Of a stretch of 64,000 bases of DNA, positions 25,350-33,674 are shown piece by piece. Positions within the stretch are counted from its first letter, which is position 1. Every line of letters begins with the position of its first letter. This DNA comes from Nocardioides luti (GTDB lineage: Bacteria; Actinomycetota; Actinomycetes; Propionibacteriales; Nocardioidaceae), in assembly GCF_014212315.1 (NCBI RefSeq), contig NZ_JACKXE010000001.1:3596001-3660000 (forward strand), read 5' to 3'. Position numbers and translations under genes: made by a program. The notes beneath the pieces were generated by a model that was not told where the DNA came from, did no database searches, and saw nothing but the letters and a program-made list of their open reading frames with translations.

Positions 25350-26335
25350 GCGACGAGACGACTGTCCGGCTGTCGACGGCGGAGGCGTCCGCGCTGGCCG
25401 CGCGGGTGCTGGACGAGGTGGAGCGCGCCGTGGTCGGCAAGCGCGAGGCGCTGATGCTGGTGCTCGCCGCCCTGCTGGCCAAGGGGCACGTGCTCCTCGA
25501 GGACTTCCCGGGCCTGGGCAAGACGCTGGCCGCCCGCTCGTTCGCCCAGGCGCTGGGCCTGGACTTCGCGCGGGCCCAGTTCACCCCCGACCTGCTCCCG
25601 GCCGACCTCACCGGGTCCTTCCTCTACGACCAGCGGCGCGGCGAGTTCGAGTTCCGCCGCGGCCCGCTCTTCGCCGGGCTGCTGCTCGCCGACGAGATCA
25701 ACCGGACGCCCCCCAAGACCCAGTCGGCGCTGCTCGAGGCGATGCAGGAGGGGCAGGTGACGGTCGAGGGCGAGACCTTCGCGCTGCCGCGCCCCTTCCA
25801 CGTGCTCGCGACCGCGAACCCGATCGAGTACGAAGGCACCTACCCCCTGCCCGAGGCGCAGCTCGACCGCTTCCTGCTCCGGGTCAGCTTCGGCTACCCC
25901 TCGCGCGACGAGGAGTACACCGTGCTCACCCGCCGGATGGAGCGCCGCCGCGAGGAGGTCACGCTCGACGCGGTCACCGACGGTGCCGGGCTGCTCGCGA
26001 TCCAGGACGCGGTCGAGGACGTGCGGGTGGACGAGAGCGTCGGGAGGTACGCCGTGGACCTGGTCACCGCGACCCGGACCCACCAGGACGTGCTGACCGG
26101 CGCCTCGCCGCGCGGGTCGCTCGGGCTGGTGCTGGCCGCGCGGGCCTTCGCCCTGCTGCGGGGCCGCGACTACGTGATCCCCGAGGACGTGAAGGCGGTC
26201 GCCCGCTCCGTCCTCGCCCACCGGATCACCGTGAAGCCGGAGCTCTGGATGACCCAGGTCAGCGGCACCCGCGTGGTCGACGCCGTGCTCGCGCAGGTGG
26301 CGACGCCGGCGACCGTCGAGCCCGGTCGGCGCTGA
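25346..26335 (+). CDS. MoxR family AAA+ ATPase
   Basis: The 329-residue ATPase has Walker A LEDFPGLGKTLAAR near residue 50, Walker B LLLADEINRTPPK near 112, sensor 1 VLATANPIEYEGTYPLPEAQ and an arginine-finger region DRFLLRV. MoxR proteins act as chaperones, often with DUF58 and VWA partners, to mature enzymes or envelope components. The GTG at 25346 overlaps the upstream stop and has GAGGG before it; an ATG 24 nt earlier is less well placed. It is followed after 40 bp by the DUF58 gene, the usual partner. Confidence 0.9.
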   Translation: MSDETTVRLSTAEASALAARVLDEVERAVVGKREALMLVLAALLAKGHVLLEDFPGLGKTLAARSFAQALGLDFARAQFTPDLLPADLTGSFLYDQRRGEFEFRRGPLFAGLLLADEINRTPPKTQSALLEAMQEGQVTVEGETFALPRPFHVLATANPIEYEGTYPLPEAQLDRFLLRVSFGYPSRDEEYTVLTRRMERRREEVTLDAVTDGAGLLAIQDAVEDVRVDESVGRYAVDLVTATRTHQDVLTGASPRGSLGLVLAARAFALLRGRDYVIPEDVKAVARSVLAHRITVKPELWMTQVSGTRVVDAVLAQVATPATVEPGRR

Positions 26336-26375
26336 CCGTGCAGGACGGGCGGGGCTCGCGGGACGGGCGGACGCG

Positions 26376-27668
26376 GTGAGGGCGACGGGCTGGCGGGCGA
26401 CGGCGTCGCACTCCCGGGCGCTGGTCGTCGGCGCGGTGGGGGTGGCCTTCGCCGTGCTCGGCGGCGACCCGGTGCTGATGGTGCTCGCCGGACCGTTCGT
26501 GCTGCTCGGCACGCTGGGCCTGCTGCACCGGCCCCGGGTCGAGCCGGTGGCGAGCGTCCGCCTCGACCACACCTCGCTGCACGAGGGACAGGGCACGGTG
26601 TCCCGGCTCGTCCTCGAGGACGCCGACGACGTCGAGCAGGTGACCCGGGTGGCCGCCCACGCGGCGTACGTCGCCGTCCACCCGTCCGACGGCAACGTGG
26701 CCGGTCTGCTCGCCCACGGGGTGCCGGACCTCGAGATCAGCCCGCGGCGCTGGGGGCGCCGGATGCTCGGTGCCCAGAAGGTCGGCGCGCACACGGCCTG
26801 GGCGGGCTACCGCTGGGGGCCGGTCCAGCTGGGCGGGCTCGAGATGCGGGTGCTGCCGCAGTCGTCACCCTTCGACTCGCGCGCCGAGGCGCCGCAGCCG
26901 CTCGGCCTGGTGGGCGCGAACCGGTCCTCCCGGATCGGCGGCGGCACGGAGTTCGCCGGGATCCGGCCCTTCATGGCCGGCGACCGGCTGCGCCGGATCA
27001 ACTGGCGCGTCTCGCTGCGCACGGACTCCCTGCACGTGCAGACCGCCCGGGCCGAGGAGGACAGCGGCGTGCTGCTCGTCGTCGACGCCGGTGGTGACCA
27101 CGGGGCGTCGGGCGGCGTCGACGGCGCGGCCAGCAGCCTCGACCTGACCCTGCGCGCGGCCGCGGCGATCGCGGAGCACCACGTCCGCCACGGGGACCGG
27201 GTGGCGCTGCGGGTGGTCGGCCGCGGGCACGAGCAGGTGGGGTACGGCGCCGGGCGCCGGCACCTGCGCCGGCTGCTCGGGACCCTCGGCGGACTGCGGG
27301 TCGGCGAGCCGCACGAGGACGACGAGGCGCTCCAGCTCGGGGTCACGGGCGGGACCGTCGTCATCGTGCTGTCGCCGATGCTCGCGCGCACGATCGGGAC
27401 CGCGACCGCCGCGCTCGTCCAGCGCGGCCTGCCCGTCCTCGTCATCGACACCCTGCCCGCCGAGGCCACTCCCGTCGTCGCCGCCGGCACCGACCCGCGG
27501 CTCGTGCAGCTGGCCTGGCGGATGCGGCGCCTGGAGCGCGAGCAGGTGCTCGCCCGCCTGGCGGCGCTCGGCTGCCCGGTGGTGCCCTGGCGCGGCCCGG
27601 GCACGCTCGACGACGTGCTGCGGCGCCTGGCCCGTCGCGCCCAGCTGCCCCGGGTGCGGGTCCGGTGA
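26376..27668 (+). CDS. DUF58 domain protein
   Basis: The 430-residue protein has two N-terminal hydrophobic segments (about 12-52), a loop of beta strands, and a C-terminal VWA-like part. GIRPFMAGDRLRRINWRVSL near residue 200 is the DUF58 signature, and VLLVVDAG starts the VWA-like Rossmann part. It works with MoxR ATPases in most genomes. Its stop overlaps the GTG of the next gene by 4 nt. Confidence 0.88.
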   Translation: MRATGWRATASHSRALVVGAVGVAFAVLGGDPVLMVLAGPFVLLGTLGLLHRPRVEPVASVRLDHTSLHEGQGTVSRLVLEDADDVEQVTRVAAHAAYVAVHPSDGNVAGLLAHGVPDLEISPRRWGRRMLGAQKVGAHTAWAGYRWGPVQLGGLEMRVLPQSSPFDSRAEAPQPLGLVGANRSSRIGGGTEFAGIRPFMAGDRLRRINWRVSLRTDSLHVQTARAEEDSGVLLVVDAGGDHGASGGVDGAASSLDLTLRAAAAIAEHHVRHGDRVALRVVGRGHEQVGYGAGRRHLRRLLGTLGGLRVGEPHEDDEALQLGVTGGTVVIVLSPMLARTIGTATAALVQRGLPVLVIDTLPAEATPVVAAGTDPRLVQLAWRMRRLEREQVLARLAALGCPVVPWRGPGTLDDVLRRLARRAQLPRVRVR

Positions 27669-28174
27669 GGCCGATGGCGCCCGGCCAGTGGTGGCTGCGG
27701 GCCGTGATCGCGCTCGGCCCGCCCGCCGCGCTGCTCTGCACGTCCTTCGTCGGGGCGGTCCCGGCCTGGTGGCTGGTGATCCTCGTCGTCGCCCTGTCCC
27801 TCGTCTTCGCGGCCGTCCCCGAGGGGCCGGTCGGCACGGTGGCCTTCGTGGTCGTCATCGCCTGGTGGGGGGTCTCGCTGCGCGACGGGCTGCACCCGCA
27901 GGCCATCGCGGCCGCCTGCGCGCTCGTCGCCGCGCACGTGGCGGCCGTGCTGGCGTCGTACGGCCCGGCGCTGCTGCAGCCCGACCGCCCCACCGTGCTG
28001 CTCTGGGTGCGGCGCGGCTGCCTGGTGGCGCTGGTCGCGCCGCTGGTCTGGGCGCTCGCCGCACTGGTGCGCGACCAGCCGGAGCCGCCCGGGATCTGGG
28101 TGGCCGGCCTCGTGGGTGCGCTCGGCGCGGCCGTCGCGGCGAGTGCCGCCCGCGCGGCCGGGGCGGACGACTGA
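27665..28174 (+). CDS. Small multi-spanning membrane protein
   Basis: A 169-residue protein with about five hydrophobic helices and short loops. I recognise no family motif. The GTG start overlaps the DUF58 stop, and its own stop shares one base with the ATG of the alkyltransferase-like gene (TGATG). It is therefore the fifth part of a translationally coupled run. A membrane partner for the MoxR/DUF58 complex is the simplest guess. Confidence 0.65.
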   Translation: MRPMAPGQWWLRAVIALGPPAALLCTSFVGAVPAWWLVILVVALSLVFAAVPEGPVGTVAFVVVIAWWGVSLRDGLHPQAIAAACALVAAHVAAVLASYGPALLQPDRPTVLLWVRRGCLVALVAPLVWALAALVRDQPEPPGIWVAGLVGALGAAVAASAARAAGADD

Positions 28175-28488
28175 TGGCCCGGATCGACCCCGAGGAGTAC
28201 GCCGAGCACGTGCTGTCCTGCGTCGAGCGGGTGCCCCGCGGAAGGGTCACGACGTACGGCGCGATCGCGGAGGCGGTCGGGGCCGTCCTCGGTGGGGGCG
28301 GCCCGCGGCAGGTGGGCTCGGTGATGGCGTCGTACGGCGGCCCGGTGCCCTGGTGGCGCGTCGTCCGCGCCGACGGGTCGCTGCCGCCGAGCCACAGCGA
28401 CGAGGCACGCCAGGCCTACCTCGAGGAGGGCACGCCGCTGCGGCCGTCCGGCAGCGTCGACATCAAGCGAGCCCTCTGGCGGCCGTGA
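28174..28488 (+). CDS. Alkyltransferase-like (ATL) DNA-binding protein
   Basis: A 104-residue stand-alone homologue of the DNA-binding domain of O6-methylguanine methyltransferase. RGRVTTYGAIAEAVG is the helix-turn-helix region. In the active-site position, where repair enzymes have PCHR, it reads PWWRVV, so the methyl-accepting Cys is replaced by Trp. ATL proteins of this kind bind alkylated guanine and flag it for nucleotide excision repair. The M. tuberculosis counterpart is probably Rv3204. It shares one base with the upstream membrane-protein gene. Confidence 0.85.
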   Translation: MARIDPEEYAEHVLSCVERVPRGRVTTYGAIAEAVGAVLGGGGPRQVGSVMASYGGPVPWWRVVRADGSLPPSHSDEARQAYLEEGTPLRPSGSVDIKRALWRP

Positions 28489-28503
28489 CGTCCCGGCGGT
28501 CGC

Positions 28504-29901
28504 TCAGCTGCGCGCGAGCTCGGCCAACCGCGCCAGCGCCTTCGGGAAGATCTCGGCGGGCGGGGTGACCAGGCCGGCGCCGACCTGGCCGGTGCCGGCG
28601 ACGCGGCCGGCCATGCCGGTGTTGATCTGGGGCAGGATGCCGGTCCGGCAGACCCGGGTCACGTCGATGCCCGACGGGACGCCCTGGAACTCCAGCACCG
28701 GCACCGTCCAGCGGGGGTTCTCGCCGAGGGTGATCTCGTGCATCCGCCGGGTGGTGGCGAGCGCGTCCGGGACGGAGCCGCCGACCAGGCGGACGATCGC
28801 GGGGGCGGTCGCCATCGCGAAGCCGCCGATGCCGGCGGTCTCGGTGATCGCCGAGTCGCCGATGTCGGGGTTGGCGTCGTCGGGGCCGTAGGAGCCGAGG
28901 TACAGCCCGTCGGCGACCTGGGCCGGCCCGGTGAACCACTCGTCGCCGGTCCCGGCGACCTGGATGCCGAAGTCGGTGCCGTTGCGGGCCATCGCGACGA
29001 CCATCGTCGAGCCAGGAGTCCCGCGCGCGGCGTCGAGCGCGAGCTTGCAGGCCGGCATGGCGAGGTTGAGGAAGAAGTGGTCGTTGCCGCCGACGAAGCG
29101 CAGCACCTCCGCGACGTCGGTCGCGTCCCCGCCCGAGGTGACCAGGGCCGGCGCGAGGTCGCGGAGCAGCATCAGGGTGCCGGCGCGGTTGCGGTTGTGG
29201 GCCTCGTCGCCCATCTGCAGCATCTGCGTGAGGATCCCGGTCACGTCGACCGGTCCGGTGCTGTCGCGCACCGTGCGGACGGCGCGCTGCAGCAGCGGGC
29301 CCAGCACGTCGCGCATCCAGCCGAGCCGGGTGAGCACCTCGGGGGAGTAGGCGCCGTACCGCAGCACCTTGCCGAGCCCCTCGTTGAGCGAGCAGTGGGT
29401 GCGGGCGCCGGTGGCCGGGTCCTCCAGCACGAACATCCACATGCTCGGGGTGACGACGCCGGCCATCGGCCCGACCGTACGGCGCCCGTGGCACGGCTCG
29501 AGGGAGACCGACGAGCCGGACTCGAACAGCGCGACGGCGTCCTCGGGGTCCTCGACCAGCCCCTCCAGCGCCGCGCCCGCCATCAGCGCGCCGCGGAGCG
29601 GGCCGGACGTGCGGGCCCAGTCGATCGGCGGGCCGGCGTGCAGGAACTCGCCGCGCCCGAGGCCCAGCACCTCGCTCGCAGGGGCCACGTCCACGAGGGT
29701 CGCGGTCACGCCGAGCATCGCGGCCAGGGCGCGCTCGTTGGCGTCGCGACGACGGGGGTCGGCGGCCACGGTCGCGAGGTCGGCCTCCGTGCCGGCCATC
29801 GGGGGGCGCCAGTCGACGCGGGTGACGTCGACGGCCTGGGCGGCCACGGCGTCGGCGAACAGGTCGGCGCCGGTGGACACCACGTGGGTCGGGGTCGTCA
29901 T
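28504..29901 (-). CDS. DUF1116 protein (YlbE/AllG-like), oxamate carbamoyltransferase subunit
   Basis: A 465-residue member of DUF1116. Signs are SLNEGLGKVLRYGAYSPEVL, MGDEAHNRNRAGTLMLLRDL, VGGNDHFFLNLAMPA and MARNGTDFGIQVAG. In E. coli the matching YlbE acts with FdrA and YlbF in oxamate carbamoyltransferase, which turns oxalurate and phosphate into oxamate and carbamoyl phosphate at the end of allantoin use. Here it is the last gene of the DUF2877-fdrA-DUF1116 operon, with its ATG overlapping the fdrA stop by 4 nt. The acceptor may differ from oxamate because the rest of the cluster points to pyrimidines. Confidence 0.85.
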   Translation of the reverse strand: MTTPTHVVSTGADLFADAVAAQAVDVTRVDWRPPMAGTEADLATVAADPRRRDANERALAAMLGVTATLVDVAPASEVLGLGRGEFLHAGPPIDWARTSGPLRGALMAGAALEGLVEDPEDAVALFESGSSVSLEPCHGRRTVGPMAGVVTPSMWMFVLEDPATGARTHCSLNEGLGKVLRYGAYSPEVLTRLGWMRDVLGPLLQRAVRTVRDSTGPVDVTGILTQMLQMGDEAHNRNRAGTLMLLRDLAPALVTSGGDATDVAEVLRFVGGNDHFFLNLAMPACKLALDAARGTPGSTMVVAMARNGTDFGIQVAGTGDEWFTGPAQVADGLYLGSYGPDDANPDIGDSAITETAGIGGFAMATAPAIVRLVGGSVPDALATTRRMHEITLGENPRWTVPVLEFQGVPSGIDVTRVCRTGILPQINTGMAGRVAGTGQVGAGLVTPPAEIFPKALARLAELARS

Positions 29902-31322
29902 CGCGCGGCCTCCAGGAGCTCGATCGCGCGCCGGGTGGCGTGCGCGTTGGACAGGTGGACCTCGGCGCCCGCGGCCACGAGGGCGCGCACCTGACGCTCG
30001 AGGCCCTGCGGGTCGGCGTCGGTGCCGACGACGGCCACGACGACCGGCTGCGGCACGGCCGCGATCGCGGGCGCCAGGAGCGCTGCCGGGTCCGGCTCGG
30101 AGCCGTGGCCGAGGACCACGTCGAGCAGCAGGACCCCGGTCGTGGGGTCCGCCCCGGCCCGGGTCAGGTGCTCGAGGCGGAGGGTGGGGTCGATCATCGG
30201 GTGGGCGCGACCGGCGGTGTAGGCGTCGTCCCCGAAGTCGACGAACGTGTGGCCGGCGTCCTCGCCGAGCGCCTCCCGGGCGAGGAGCGCGGCCTCGCTG
30301 GCGAGGGTGCCGCCGACGAACAGCCCGCGCAGGACCCCGCCCGGCGTCGCGGTGCGCTCCTCCGACGGGGCGCACACCGGCCAGGTCGGGACCTCGCGGC
30401 CGAGCCGGGCGAGCACCGCCTCCGCGGCGGCGGTCAGGTCGGGGCGACCCGCGCCGAGCAGCGCCAGCTCGACCGGCGTGCCCAGCGTGGCGGCGTACGA
30501 CGTCAGCTCGTCGGCCACGTCGTCCGCAGGCGGCTTCGAGACGACCACGACGAGCTCGACGGCCGGATCGGCGTCGAGGCGGCGCAGCGCCTCGCGGGTC
30601 GAGGCCCCGCGCACCTCGGCGGACAGGTCGCGACCGCCCACCCCGAGCGCGGAGGAGACGCCGACCCCCGCGTGGTCGAGGAGCGCCAGCAGCTGCTGGG
30701 CGCCGGTGCCGGAGGCGGCGACGAGGCCGACCGGCCCGGGGGAGACGGTGTTGGCGAAGCCCAGCCCGAGCCCGCCGACCACGGCGGTGCCGCAGTCCGG
30801 GCCCATCACGAGCAGGCCGCGCTCGGCGGCGGTGCGCTTGAGCACCAGCTCCTGCTCGAGCGGGACGTTGTCGCTGAAGACCATCACGTCGCAGCCGGCG
30901 TCGAGGGCGTCCATGGCCTCGACGAACGCGCTGGCGCCGGGCACCGACACCAGGACCAGCCCCTCGGGCGCGCCGCGCAGGGCGGTCGCTGTGGTGCGGG
31001 GCGGCGCCAGCTCGCCCGACCCGCCGGTGCCGGTCGTGCGCCGGTTGGCGTCGACCAGTGCCCGGTCGACGCCGGCCAGCGCGGCCTCGAGCGCGTCGCC
31101 GTCGGCGAGACGGAGGGCGACGACCAGGTCGTTGGTCGTGGCGTGCGCCGGCACCTCGAAGCCCATCTCCGTGAGCACCTCGACGTTGAGGCCGGTGGCC
31201 ATCGCGACCTGGGCGGCGAGCACCCCGTCGAGCCCCTGCACGGCGCGGCTGACCTGCAGCAGCGTCACCGAGTCGGCGTAGGCGCCCGGGCGCAGCTCGA
31301 CGTGGGAGAGGGGAGTGGTCAT
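29898..31322 (-). CDS. fdrA: FdrA-like acyl-CoA synthetase-fold protein
   Basis: The 474-residue protein resembles FdrA, which is built like succinyl-CoA synthetase alpha and beta parts. After an N-terminal domain with VELRPGAYADSVTLLQVSRA, MVFSDNVPLEQELVLKR and MGPDCGTAVVGG match the family; the latter stands where the synthetases have their phospho-histidine region. VDFGDDAYTAGRAHPMIDP follows in the C-terminal half. In E. coli FdrA is needed with YlbE and YlbF for oxamate carbamoyltransferase. Start and stop codons overlap both neighbours (ATGA), so the three proteins are made in fixed proportion. Confidence 0.88.
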   Translation of the reverse strand: MTTPLSHVELRPGAYADSVTLLQVSRAVQGLDGVLAAQVAMATGLNVEVLTEMGFEVPAHATTNDLVVALRLADGDALEAALAGVDRALVDANRRTTGTGGSGELAPPRTTATALRGAPEGLVLVSVPGASAFVEAMDALDAGCDVMVFSDNVPLEQELVLKRTAAERGLLVMGPDCGTAVVGGLGLGFANTVSPGPVGLVAASGTGAQQLLALLDHAGVGVSSALGVGGRDLSAEVRGASTREALRRLDADPAVELVVVVSKPPADDVADELTSYAATLGTPVELALLGAGRPDLTAAAEAVLARLGREVPTWPVCAPSEERTATPGGVLRGLFVGGTLASEAALLAREALGEDAGHTFVDFGDDAYTAGRAHPMIDPTLRLEHLTRAGADPTTGVLLLDVVLGHGSEPDPAALLAPAIAAVPQPVVVAVVGTDADPQGLERQVRALVAAGAEVHLSNAHATRRAIELLEAAR

Positions 31323-32128
31323 GCGGCGGCTCCGGACGGGTCGGGGGAGGGTGCGGGGACGTGGGCGGCGTCGGTGCGGGCGAGGTCGGCCAGGGCGAGG
31401 TGGGCGCCGTGCAGCAGCCCGGCGCCGGACGTGTGCCCGACGGCGAGCAGGGCGGCCGCGGCCGCCGCCTCGCGCGGGGTGCCCAGTGCGACGACGTACG
31501 CCGACAGCTCGGGCAGCGCCTCGCCGAGCAGGGCGCACTCCAGCAGGGTCGCGGAGAGCAGCGTGGTGCGCGGCAGGGCCGCGGTGACGGCGGCGTCGAC
31601 GGCCGGCGTGGCGACGCCCGCGGCGCGGTGCAGGGCGAGCCAGCCGCAGAGGAGGTCGTCCCCGAGCGGGGTGAGGCCCCCGCCGAGGCCGACCAGGCGT
31701 GCCGCGCTCGCGGCGTCGATGCGCAGGGCCGGCCCGCCACCGACGAGCTCGGCCACCGGGGCCGGGGGGGTGGCCTGACGGAAGACCGAGCCCGCCGTGT
31801 TGCGGAAGGCTCCCTCCGAGTCGGGTCGCGCGACGCGCACGTCGTGGACCCGGCCCACCACCAGCGGCGTCCCGTCGAGGTGGAGAACCCCTCCTCGAAG
31901 GTACGCCGATCCGCCGGGGACGTCGACGAGGTCTGGAGTGCTCGACCGGAGCGCGCAGGGGACCTGGGTCGCGCTCGCCGCGACCAGGCCGACGCAGCGG
32001 CCGTCGAGGTCGACGTACACCGCGTGCCGGCCCCGGTGCAGCACCCGCCGGGGACCGTCCGGTGCGGCCGCGAGGCGTCGACGGACCCGGTCCGGTGCGC
32101 TGACGGCGAGGACCGACGGCGAAGGCAT
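31319..32128 (-). CDS. DUF2877 protein (YlbF/AllH-like)
   Basis: A 269-residue DUF2877 member. GLGGGLTPLGDDLLCGWL near residue 168 and VGHTSGAGLLHG near 228 are its two glycine-rich signatures. It is the first gene of the operon with fdrA and the DUF1116 gene, and overlaps fdrA by 4 nt. A TAGCGT box (32141-32136, read on the minus strand) lies 7 nt before the ATG, so the message is probably leaderless. E. coli YlbF belongs to the oxamate carbamoyltransferase. The last 20 residues are Pro/Ala-rich and vary freely. Confidence 0.82.
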   Translation of the reverse strand: MPSPSVLAVSAPDRVRRRLAAAPDGPRRVLHRGRHAVYVDLDGRCVGLVAASATQVPCALRSSTPDLVDVPGGSAYLRGGVLHLDGTPLVVGRVHDVRVARPDSEGAFRNTAGSVFRQATPPAPVAELVGGGPALRIDAASAARLVGLGGGLTPLGDDLLCGWLALHRAAGVATPAVDAAVTAALPRTTLLSATLLECALLGEALPELSAYVVALGTPREAAAAAALLAVGHTSGAGLLHGAHLALADLARTDAAHVPAPSPDPSGAAA

Positions 32129-32202
32129 GTGGTCGACGCTAGCGGGAGGGCACTACGGTGCCGATGTGAGGTTGTGCCAACGATGACGCGGACGGAGCGC
32201 AC
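32129..32202. promoter_or_regulatory. Divergent promoter region with two small palindromes
   Basis: The 74-bp gap separates the carbamoyltransferase operon (-) from the PucR-type regulator (+). GGCAC-TACG-GTGCC lies at 32149-32162 and GTTG-TGC-CAAC at 32171-32181. The first sits just upstream of the presumed -10 box of the minus-strand operon, which is a good place for a regulator to act. The binding protein is not known; PucR is the obvious candidate. Confidence 0.5.
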
Positions 32203-33480
32203 ATGTTGATAAGCGGGAACGACGCCAGCGCGGCGCTGGCCCGGGTCGACGCGCTGCACACCGGGCTCACCCAGATCGTGCTCGAGGGCGGCAACCTCGA
32301 CGGGATCGCCGCCGAGGTGGCCCGGGTGCTCGACGTCGGCGTGGTCTTCACCTCCAGCGACGGCCGGCAGCGCGCCGCCGCCGTTTCCGACGACCTGCGC
32401 GAGCTGCTCGGCACCGCCGACCTGGTCGACCCCACGGGCCGGCTGCGCGTCGAGCGGATCGGCCAGGACGCGATCCCGATCGGCCCCGGCGAGGTGCGCT
32501 GCCTGCGGGTCGCGGCCGGCGGCGTCGACCTGGCCCGGCTGGTCTGCCTGCGGCCCGCCTCGCCGATCTCCTCCGACGACGTGCACGCGCTCGAGCGGGC
32601 CGCCGCGGTCGCGGCGCTGCTGATCACCCGCGAGGAGGCCGTCACGGCCGTCGAGAACAAGTACCAGGGCGACTTCCTGCGCGACCTGTTCCTGCGCCGG
32701 GCCGGCGGCCTGGCCAACGACCCCGACTACGTCGCCGAGCACGCCGACACCTTCGGCTGGGACCTGCGCCGCCCCGTCGTCGTGGTGGCCGCCGAGATCG
32801 ACCCGCCGGGCCCCGACGAGGAGCCGGCGACCCGGCTCCAGCGCCGGCACTGGCAGGAGCGCTTCTCCGCGGCCTGGCGCCAGGTCAGCCGGAGCTTCGG
32901 CGAGGACATCCCGAGCGTCGACTTCTCCTCCGAGGTGGTCACGCTGCTGCCCCTCGTCGAGGGCGACGACGAGCCGGTGGCCGGCCACGGCGCCGTACGA
33001 CGGGCCGTCACCGCGGTCTCCGGCGACAAGGGCGGCGGGCGCCGCCCCTTCTCGGTGGGTGTCAGCCGGGTGGCCCACGCCACCGAGGACCTGCCCGAGG
33101 CCTACGCGCAGGCCCGCCGCGCGGTCGAGGTCGGCCGCCGGGTGCACGGCGGCGGCTCGACGACGTTCTTCGACCAGCTCGGGCTGCACCGGCTGATCGC
33201 GCTGGTGCCCGACGGGGGAGAGCTGCGCTCGTTCACCCGCGACGTGCTCGGCCCGCTCGCCGAGACCACGGCCGAGGCGGCCGACCTGCGCGAGACCCTG
33301 CAGGTGCTGCTGGACACGAACTTCAACGTCGCGGAGGCCGCGCGGCTGCAGTTCTTCCACTACAACACGATGCGCTACCGGGTCAGCAAGCTCGAGCGGC
33401 TGCTCGGTCCGCTCAGCAGCGACCCGCACCTGCGCCTCGACGTCGCGGTGGCGCTCCGGGTCCTCGAGATCACCGGCTGA
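32203..33480 (+). CDS. PucR/CdaR family transcriptional regulator
   Basis: The 425-residue regulator has an N-terminal PucR-type sensory domain (about 1-150), a middle GGDEF-like CdaR region, and a C-terminal helix-turn-helix. DTNFNVAEAARLQFFHYNTMRYRVSKLE near residue 365 is the PucR HTH_30 motif. PucR-type proteins control purine, allantoin and related nitrogen catabolism. It is divergent from the carbamoyltransferase operon and just ahead of the permease and molybdenum hydroxylase genes, so it probably controls both. GGAG is 5 nt before the ATG. Confidence 0.88.
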   Translation: MLISGNDASAALARVDALHTGLTQIVLEGGNLDGIAAEVARVLDVGVVFTSSDGRQRAAAVSDDLRELLGTADLVDPTGRLRVERIGQDAIPIGPGEVRCLRVAAGGVDLARLVCLRPASPISSDDVHALERAAAVAALLITREEAVTAVENKYQGDFLRDLFLRRAGGLANDPDYVAEHADTFGWDLRRPVVVVAAEIDPPGPDEEPATRLQRRHWQERFSAAWRQVSRSFGEDIPSVDFSSEVVTLLPLVEGDDEPVAGHGAVRRAVTAVSGDKGGGRRPFSVGVSRVAHATEDLPEAYAQARRAVEVGRRVHGGGSTTFFDQLGLHRLIALVPDGGELRSFTRDVLGPLAETTAEAADLRETLQVLLDTNFNVAEAARLQFFHYNTMRYRVSKLERLLGPLSSDPHLRLDVAVALRVLEITG

Positions 33481-33674
33481 TCACCGTCCGGTCACCGGCG
33501 CGTGACGGCGCGGTGACAGGTCCTGCCTCGCACCGCGGGCCCTCCGCCGCGCGCACAACAGGTGCCAGCCGATCCGGCGTTCCTTCGGCATGTGTCGCCG
33601 TCGTGGGTGTGTCATGGAGGTCACTACCTTGTGGATCCTCGGGGCCGCCGCGCTGCACAGAGAAGGGGCTCGTC

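Noticed and set aside
28504..33429. A minus-strand reading frame open for more than 1600 codons
   Set aside because: Only its 3' end (28504-29901) encodes a recognisable protein; the rest is the shadow of fdrA, DUF2877 and the PucR gene, as expected in very G+C-rich DNA.
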